NCBI GenBank assembly: GCA_018398765.1
Contig: JAHBMJ010003783.1
Location: 22,629 to 86,628 of the forward strand
Direction: 5' to 3'
Length of the DNA stretch: 64,000 bases
Source: Chromera velia
Lineage: Eukaryota; Sar; Chromeraceae
Shown here: one piece after another, positions 56,901 to 64,000 of the stretch
Numbering within the stretch: position 1 is the first letter of the stretch
How the letters are laid out: the number at the start of each line of letters is the position of its first letter
Notes under the pieces: model-generated
The model's input: the letters and a program-made list of their open reading frames with translations, nothing else
Databases searched by the model: none
Told to the model about the DNA's origin: nothing
Position numbers and translations under genes: made by a program

Positions 56901-57757
56901 TTTGCCAGCCTAGTTACCAGCATTGCTGCGATGACAGTCCGATGCACAACTTTTTTAAATGAATCGATGCATGCAATCGATTACTTATATAGAATGATTA
57001 AGTATGATATCAATATACTATGATGAATACCACAACGTGCCTTAGAAGAAGAGAATCATATATTAGTAATATTTTGACGTCTTATAATTTTTTTAAAAAA
57101 ATATATTTTTAATTTGAGCTCTCAACTCTTTCTAAATCATGAAAAATAAGCCTCCAAAGTTTTTGGGATTACAGGATTACATTGGCAGGATTACATCATG
57201 ATTGTGTTCGGGGTTGGAGCCCTAGACCTGCGTGGAATTTAGATGAGTAGATTCCACGGTAAGTGATAAGTGATTAGTGGTACCCTAGAGCACTGTCACC
57301 GTTTTGTCTTATAGAGGTCGCCCCCTTATAAATTCTACTATAAAATCCACTACTAGACTCGGATGCACTAAATTCTAAAGATAAATTCCATTAAATTCCA
57401 CTAGTAAATTCCCGCCGTAATTTTTCAAAGAATTTAACCCGGTTTTTCTAGCGGTTTTTATAAAATAGTCATGCGGATAGCTATCTATTACTACTAGATC
57501 TATTATAAATATTTCATGCTCATCCTGAGTTTAAACATAGCTAGAAACATAGTTTTACTACTATATATATGTGGTAGTGACAAACTTTAAATAACCATGA
57601 CTTTAGATTCAAGCTTGATTTATACCTAATGATAATTAGCTTGATAAAGCTTTAAAAGAATTAAAGTATCCTTTATTCAAATTTTAACTTTTTTTCTGGT
57701 TTAAGTGATAAAGAAGTCCAATGATACAATGTTTTTATATGTTTTGATTTAAATAAT
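56901..57757. other. AT-rich convergent spacer
   Basis: Between the stops of two convergent genes. AT-rich, no coding signal. Contains GGATTACA three times in about 35 bases (57167-57202) and many AAATTCCA-like words around 57340-57410. It might be an eroded repeat. Confidence 0.6.
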
Positions 57758-60700
57758 TTACGTCTTTAGATTTCTCTTTGTCTTGCGATGCAGTTCTTTC
57801 AGGCCTCCGTCCTGTTGAGAGCTTCTTGAGGACGACAAGGGAGAAGCGAAGAAAGGAAAACTTCCAGAAAGAGGGGCGGTAAGACGCGAAACCATCTGCT
57901 GCTCCTGTCTCCTCGTCTGGAAGAACTTCAAATTTCCCCCCCCAAGCAAAAGGTTAAGTTGCCGCTTTGCGTTTTCGTTGGCAGAAACTACGATCTTCTT
58001 ATCTATCAGCATCATCCTTCTTTCTTTTGCGCGTTCGTCTTCAAAATCCAATCCTTCTCTCTCAATGGACGGGTCTTGTTCCAGTATTGAAGGTCCTCCT
58101 TTCGTCTGCTTGAGCATCAGCCTCCTGTGCTCTGTCGTTGACTGATTGAATTTTTCCTGCAATTGCTGTTGCTGTTGCTCTTGTTGTTGTGCTTTTTCGT
58201 GACCACCCTCTTCCTTTTCATTGGCAGCAGTTGTGTTCTTCACGTTAGGGGCTGTTGAGGCCGGATGTGATGGAAATGGATCGGTGACATCCTCTCGCTC
58301 TGTTGGTGTGATTTCTTCTTTTTCTTCTTCTTCTCGGCGAGCAACTTGATCCGTGAAAGACGAGTGATGTTGCGTGAAAATTGTCAGTGAATCTCTTGTT
58401 GGGTTGAGATCCGATGGATTCATGATGGCGTCGTTCATTCCCCCCACGGGTGCTCTCTTTTGGTGGAGAAGGGACGACGGGGCCCGATTTGTGTTTGTGG
58501 TGGCGTTTTTGCTTTCGGGGTCCTGATTTTCGTTTTCGGGGTTCGTAGCAGGCGCCTGACCGCTGTCGGAAAGAACCCCGTCGACTTTTGCTTGGTCTCT
58601 TTGGTCGCGGATGTGAACGTTCAATTTCTCTCTCGCTTCTGTTTGTGTCGTCTCTTTCTTGTTCTGTCTCTCTGCCGCTGCGAGGATCTCTTCTTCTGAC
58701 CTGTCATCGCACAAAACAAGCGGTGCGTCGGCAGAAAAGAAATTGGAGTCTGTCGGCACAACCGAGAAGACATTTTCTGCATTGTCTTCCCTCCTCTCTG
58801 TTGTTTGTTCTTTTGGTGTTTTTTCGAATTCTGGAAAGGAGGTGTTATTTGGGTTCTCGAAACTCTCTTTAACCCCCTGCTCCTCTTCCTCTGGTATGAC
58901 TTCTGGAATAATGTGGGGGGCCCTCAGTTCTTCTGGTGTTCCTCCTCCGCCAGAGGAGGCGCCCCTCTCTCTCTTCTTTGAAAAAAGAGGAGATGCGACA
59001 GCTGTTTCATTTTCAATTGATTCCGTGCTGATTAGTTCTTCTTCTCCCCTCTGGCGGTTTAAATCGGAAACTTCTTCTTCTCCTTCAACTTCTCTGCTTT
59101 CATTCTCGGGCTCTTTCACTTTTTGTTCTTCTGCTATCGATTTTTCTCTCATGATCCCACTGTGACGGTTGCTGCTGTCATGAAAGAAGGGGGAGGACCC
59201 GTAAGCCGACCACCCCTCGCTTGTTGGGACCTTGCTGGGCTCCCCACTACTCGTGCCTTCTTCCAACTTCTGCTGTTCGGTTTCGTTTTCTTCACTCTCT
59301 TGGCCCAGCACTCCAGACGAAATGGGGTGTGTCACGGAGACGGAAGAGACGCGCTGCCCTCCAAGGAGAGGGCGGGCACCTGCTGGTTGTGTGGTCGTGG
59401 TGGAGGAGGAAGGAGAAGAATGGGAAGAATCGTCCTCTTCTCTGGTGCTCTCTGTGTTGTCATTATCCTCCTTTCTCGGTCCTCCAGGTTGCTGCTGCTG
59501 TGCCTCTTTCCTCTTCCCCTCAGAGGCTCTGAAGGCAAAAGTCGTCTCAGTGAAGACGGTCCCGCCCCCCACCTCTGTGGAGGGTGAGCGAGAAAGGTCG
59601 CCTTCAAAGACTGCAGCAGCACTTGTCTGGGCGCGGATGGGCTGTGTGAAGAAAAGCGAGGGGGACCAAGTAGGAGTTTTCTTCATGGGCCCAAAGGACT
59701 GGGGGAAGGGCATAGAAAGTCCATCAGGTCCTCTGGAGTCGTCTGTACGAATTTATTTGAATGCGTGTATGTGTACGAATTTATTTATATGTATGTATGT
59801 GTACGAATTTATTTATATGTATGTATGTATGTATGTGTGGGCATGGAGGGAATCTCGAATGAATTCATTTAAAGTGCGAATGGCAGTGCAGGAAGAAGAG
59901 TGAGTGAGGGAGGGAGTGTGGGTGCAGGACCTTCACGGAAAAGTACCGTCAAAGGCGAGGGAGATTGGAGTTAGATCGCACAGCCACTTCAGTCTCTGTT
60001 CCCGCTCGAGCCCCACCACTTCCCTACATCGTTCTTCTTTCTGAGTCAGTCAGTCAGTGAGTCAGTCAGTCAGTCAGTCAGTCAGTCAGTCAGTCAGTCA
60101 GTCAACCCGTCAGTCAGTCAACCCGTCAGACAGTCAGCCCGTCAGTCAGTCAGTCAGTCAGTCAGTCAGTCAGTCAGTCAGTCAGTCAACCCGTCAGTCA
60201 GTCAACCCGTCAGTCGGTCAGTCAGCCCGTCAGTCAGTCAGTCAGTCAGTCAGTCAGTCAGTCAGTCAGTCAGTCAGTCAGTCAGCCCGTCAGTCAGTCA
60301 GTCAATCAGTCAGCCAGTCAGCCAGGCAGCCAGTCAGCAAGTCAGCCCGTCAGCCCGTGAGTCAGTCAGCCAAAGCGCGAGAGGGAGATTTGTGCGGCAT
60401 GTCGTCAGTGACCCTCTTCTTGGTCTGTCCGTCTGTTTTTTTGTCTTGCTACCTACCTGCCTCTGTGCCTGCCTGTCTGCCTGTCCTTCTGTGCCTCTGT
60501 CTCTCTCTTTCTCTCTCTCCGGCCTTCCTACCTCCAGCCTGTCTATCGATCGAGCTTTCTGAAGCACGCAGCCCGGCAACCCTACCTCCAGCCTGTCTAT
60601 CTATCGAGCTTTCTGAAGCACGCAGCCCGGCCTTCCTACCTCCAGCCTGCCTATCTATCGAGCTTTCTGAAGCACGCAGCCCGGCAACCCTACCTCCAGC

Positions 60701-62487
60701 CTGTCTATCGATCGAGCTTTCTGAAGCACGCAGTCCGGCCTTCCTACCTCCAGCCTGTCTATCGATCGAGCTTTCTGAAGCACGCAGCCCGGCCTTCCTA
60801 CCTCCAGCCTGTCTATCGATCGAGCTTTCTGAAGCACGCAGCCCGGCAACCCTACCTCCAGCCTGTCTATCGATCGAACGTTCTGTTTGTCCCATGCACT
60901 CGCTCGTCCCCCTCTTTGCTGGCGCCCTCCCTGTTCTTGCTTTCGCATTCGCACGGAGAAGGCACTTGAAAGAATTCTGGGGTGAGTGGCAGACTGACTA
61001 ACTGATTTATTGAATGAATGAATGAATGAATGAATGAATGAATGAATGATTGATTGATTGAATGAATGAATGAATGAATAAATGAATAAATGAACAAATG
61101 AATGATTGAATGATTGAATGAATGAATGAATGAATGAATGAATAAATGAATGAATGAATGAATGAATGAATGATTGAATGAATGAATGAATGAATGGTAT
61201 ATCGATTGACTGACTGACTTGCTAACTGACTGACTAACTGACTGACTAACTGACTTGCTAACTGACTGACAGATCTGTTCCACGCTGGTTGCAAGGCTCT
61301 CCCTGTGCCCCCTGTGTTGCTGCGCTCTTTCCATTGTGACTGTTGTCTCGAGGTCCTCTTGGGTTGGCGTCGGGGGGACGAAAGGCAGGTAGACGACCTT
61401 GAGGAGGAAGTTGAGAAGGATGATGGAGGACAGAAATACTAGGGTAACCTCGATATGCTGAATCCATGCACAGGAGAGAAAAGGAAGGGGAGGGGAAGAG
61501 GGGAAGAGGGGGGAAGATGTATGCATAGGAAGACGAGGGGAGATCATATCAGATCAGAAAGAGGTAAGATGGGAGTTGAACAAGGAGTCTGTGCCTGCAT
61601 GGCAGGGTGCATGTGTTTTCCTGATCGGGCACCAATGATCTGTCCGTGTACATGCAGGTGTTTATATTCCGCACTTCGCATCGTACTTTTATTTGCATAC
61701 ACGAATCATGTAACGAGAGAACAACCGGACGGATGAGAAGAGAAGAGATGAGAAGACAAGTGCATGTGTGCTCTTAGGAGAGGAGATGAGAGAGAAGAGG
61801 GGAGAGGGAAGGAGAGGAGGTGACTGGGAAGCGAGGAAGAATATGGGACATACGGAAGGGAGAAAGAAAAGGGAAAAGAGTGAGGGGCAGAAAAAGAAGG
61901 AAGACAGTGCATGCGTCAAGTGGATGAGCCGCCGAGAAGAGGCCCGGCATGCATGCAGATGCATGGACGTGAGAGAGGGAAGAGCAGAGGATGATCGATG
62001 GAGGTTGCTTCAATGTCAATACATTGGTATGAACATCAAAAGATTCATCCATTCACTGCATGTAGCCACGCAGCATTCGCTGCCTGTATGTCATTTTTAC
62101 ATACCCTCAGAGGATGCACCGGCGTGGCCACTCCACGAGAAGTCAGTTGGGACGAGAACATCTGTTGAGGACCTGGTAGACGGTCTGACAGAAAGAATTA
62201 AGGCAGAATCGACTGGAGAGTGTCACGAGCTGTTTGGGGTCAGTTAAGTCAACCTAGCTGGGTGGGTGGATGAGTCGGCCTTCGCTGACAGCTAGCTAGT
62301 TCACGGCTGGGTACTGTGATGAAGGATGCTTGTGATGCCCACAGTGACGGTGCGGAGTCAGTGATTCTGCATGGATGCATACCGTCTGGCAGTTCTCGTC
62401 ATCGATTTGCATGTGGGATGTCTTCACCTCTCCGATTCTGATTCTTAGTATGGTACGGGAAAACGCATAGGGTGATCGGCCTTTCAT
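57758..62487 (-). CDS. Single-span protein with long low-complexity tail (3 exons, probable)
   Basis: Exons 62383-62487, 61271-61457 and 57758-59742 join in phases 0 and 1 and give about 758 residues. The first starts MKGRSPYAFSRTILRIRIGE. The second follows a strong pyrimidine tract and holds the span LVFLSSIILLNFLLKVVYL, then PPTPTQEDLE. The large third exon is Glu/Ser/Gln/Thr-rich with EEEE and QQQQ runs, probably disordered, and ends in a basic KELHRKTKRNL. Family not recognised. If exons 1-2 belong elsewhere, the third exon alone could start at the ATG at 59713. Introns carry the repeats at 60.0-61.3 kb. Confidence 0.5.
60040..60365. repeat. CAGT microsatellite
   Basis: CAGT tetramers with CAACCCGT and CAGCCCGT interruptions. 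Lies in the intron between exons 2 and 3 of the single-span gene. Confidence 0.95.
60527..60886. repeat. 54-bp minisatellite, about 7 copies
   Basis: Copies start CCTACCTCCAGCCTG at 60527, 60581, 60635, 60689, 60743, 60797 and 60851, a strict 54-base step. Copies differ at their ends (CGGCAAC or CGGCCTT) and in ATCTATCG or ATCGATCG. As 54 is 18 codons, all plus-strand copies read the same 18-residue phrase (LSIELSEARSPA core), but no start or splice context supports translation. Confidence 0.95.
60894..62247 (+). CDS. Possible small two-exon gene (weak)
   Basis: ATG at 60894 opens MHSLVPLFAGALPVLAFAFA then RRRHLKEFW, ending at a perfect G|GTGAGT donor (60981). A second exon 62066-62247 joins in phase and reads SEDAPAWPLHEKSVGTRTSV ... 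ECHELFGVS then TAA, for 89 residues in all. It would be nested antisense in the introns of the minus-strand gene, and its start lies at the edge of the minisatellite, so it may be chance. Confidence 0.25.
61011..61270. repeat. TGAA and ACTG microsatellites
   Basis: TGAA tetramers (about 61011-61197) then ACTG-type steps (61203-61270) that run up to the donor of exon 2 of the single-span gene on the minus strand (61270). Confidence 0.95.
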
Positions 62488-63252
62488 CTAACTGCGTTTC
62501 TGTCATTCTATGTGTAGCTGTCTCTTCGATCTTCGGTGAGTCGATCGATGGTTGTATTATGCATGACACGAGACACACTCATCTCGTATGTGCCTTGGAA
62601 GGCGCTGCTACATACGCACATATGAATTCGACCCCGTCTACGTGAGCGTGCGTTATGCGAATTTGTTTGATCCTCATGCTGCTATAGGGCCTCAGACCAA
62701 CAGACCCAAGCGAAACTGCCCTCCGAGACGACCCACGAATTTTCCGCTTACAAAATTGGCATCCGCGCGCAAAAAATACGTACGAGCGAGTTTTTCAGTG
62801 CCGAAAAAATGTATTCCCACGCAGATTGAGTTAGTTAGTTTATATCCAATGAATAATTACAACTTTTTTTCCATTTTTTGGCCAGATCTTTATATCATGC
62901 AGGTGAATTTGGAAACGGATCGGACCATGCATGCAACCTGCTCGATCGAGAATATATATCGATGTATATATATATACGTAGTATCGATGTACGTAATAAT
63001 TATAAATAATGCACTTTAATTTGTATATACAATTGAATTGTCACGTACATTGAAATAGACACACATTGAGTTGATTTCCGTCCAAGTAGATCATCGGATT
63101 ACCCTGGCATGCAGAGGTACAGAAGTGTGTGAATTGGAGCTCATCAGGTCTCATTAATCTGTCATGAAGGTGAAGTCAACTTCAAAACCCGAGTAAAATG
63201 CACTGTTGCTGACGCGTATTGGAGGATCCCAAACCGGATTGGCAGCTTCAGC
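62488..63252. other. Spacer with AT-rich core
   Basis: Between the divergent starts at 62487 (minus) and 63253 (plus). AT-rich with ATATAT words (about 62950-63030) and a GCGCGC patch near 62765. No gene seen. It may hold promoters for both genes. Confidence 0.5.
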
Positions 63253-64000
63253 ATGTCGTCTCCTCCACCCGGGCCTCCCCCAAAGGCTTTGCCGACCTCC
63301 AAGGCATTGCCAAAAGGGCCACCTCCCAAAGGAGGACCCCCCAAAGGACCGCCAAAGGGACCGCCTCCAAGAGGCCCCCCTCCCGGAAAGGCACCGCCCG
63401 CCAAAGCATCACCAGAGACTCCAGGTGAAGACTCGAGCACCACTGTGCCAAAGGGACCCCCCCCGAAGGCTGCGAAGCCAGGAAGGAAGGTGGTCATGAT
63501 GGCAGTCGGATCGGACGACGACGAACCTACCGATCCTTCGTCCTCCTCTCCTACAGCCCCTCAAGAATCCAATACAGACAAGTATGTAGGTTGACATGCA
63601 TGCATGCATCTCAACACCATCCATGCATCAGAATGCATATCTCCTTCCTCACATATGCATGCATATTCCTCTGTGTGGCTGGGAACAACTTTTCCCCCTC
63701 TTTTTTTTCAGACCCTCTCCCGTTTGAGAACACATGCAAATACGTGCATGCATACATATCTATGCTTTGTTTGCAGAGACCAAAACCAAGATGCAGACAA
63801 AAGCCAAGAACAGCCCAAAGCGAAGCCTCCTCCCCCCCTCGCAAAGCCACCCCCAAAGAAGGCAATGGTCTCCATTGCTCCCAAGCCCCCGCCACCAGTT
63901 CTTCCCAGGGATTCGGGAGAGAGTGCGACAGACCAGCAAGAGGCAGCCAAAGAAAAAGAAGAAAAGCCAGACACATCAAAACCCGATCAACCTGCACAAA
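63253..64000 (+). CDS. Proline-rich protein, 5' part (runs off the window)
   Basis: Exon 1 (63253-63581) opens MSSPPPGPPPKALPTSKALP and is built of PPKGPP/PPxGPP repeats, then VVMMAVGSDDDEPTDPSSSS. The donor AA|GTATGT and an acceptor tttgcag join exon 2 (from 63777) in phase 2: DQNQDADKSQEQPKAKPPPP, KKAMVSIAPKPPPPVLP and an acidic-basic stretch to the end. The Pro-rich blocks resemble SH3/WW/profilin ligands (formin- or WASP-like N-termini), but no folded domain is in view. Confidence 0.7.

Noticed and set aside
60057-61001. 314-residue plus-strand frame
   Set aside because: CAGT and 54-bp repeats; only its last part (from 60894) has a plausible start and donor, listed as a weak candidate.

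Overview
The window looks like nuclear DNA of a microbial eukaryote. Genes are split by many short GT..AG introns, the flanks are full of tetranucleotide microsatellites, GCATGCATG motifs recur, and one protein combines EGF, CCP/sushi, HYR and multi-membrane-span domains. A chromerid-like or other alveolate alga fits best (inference, low confidence). One neighbouring protein begins like a bipartite complex-plastid leader, which agrees with an alga.

Layout. (1) 1-2.77 kb, minus strand: most of a LAMTOR2-like (Ragulator/roadblock) gene, with its last exon not found. (2) 2.8-5.7 kb: AT-rich spacer with no convincing gene. (3) 5.79-54.46 kb, minus strand: I read this as one giant gene of about 69 exons and roughly 23 kb of coding sequence (about 7,600 residues). 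Reading 5' to 3' (high to low coordinate) it encodes a signal peptide; 19 tandem units of EGF plus a discoidin-like beta-sandwich, each on one phase 1-1 exon (one unit lacks the EGF), interrupted by a concanavalin-like domain; a run of single EGF exons; a Cys-containing linker; a split EGF; CCP-like and HYR-like modules; a Cys-rich stalk; about nine membrane spans of the GCC/TRP-like type; and a long Ser/Glu-rich tail. Exon phases match at nearly every junction. (4) 55.44-56.90 kb, plus strand: a two-exon gene with PPR-like helices. (5) 57.76-62.49 kb, minus strand: a probable three-exon single-span protein with a long low-complexity tail. (6) 63.25 kb to the end, plus strand: the 5' part of a proline-rich protein.

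Main oddity. In the repeat units of the giant gene, 11 of 19 units carry in-frame stop codons, and 12 of the 14 stops fall exactly where sister units have a conserved Trp. In nine places a conserved EGF or sandwich Cys codon reads as Tyr; in the units I compared I saw no other replacement of those Cys. Every such change is G to A on the coding strand (TGG to TAG/TGA, TGY to TAY). Splice sites and reading frame are otherwise kept: exon lengths stay multiples of three except for two slip-prone indels. Three explanations remain open: A-to-I mRNA editing that restores UGG and UGY, a repeat-directed C-to-T mutation process, or recent decay of a haplotype. cDNA would decide.

If translated, the giant protein would be a surface or secretory-pathway adhesion receptor: a very long Cys-bonded ectodomain on a multi-span membrane core with a cytosolic tail.
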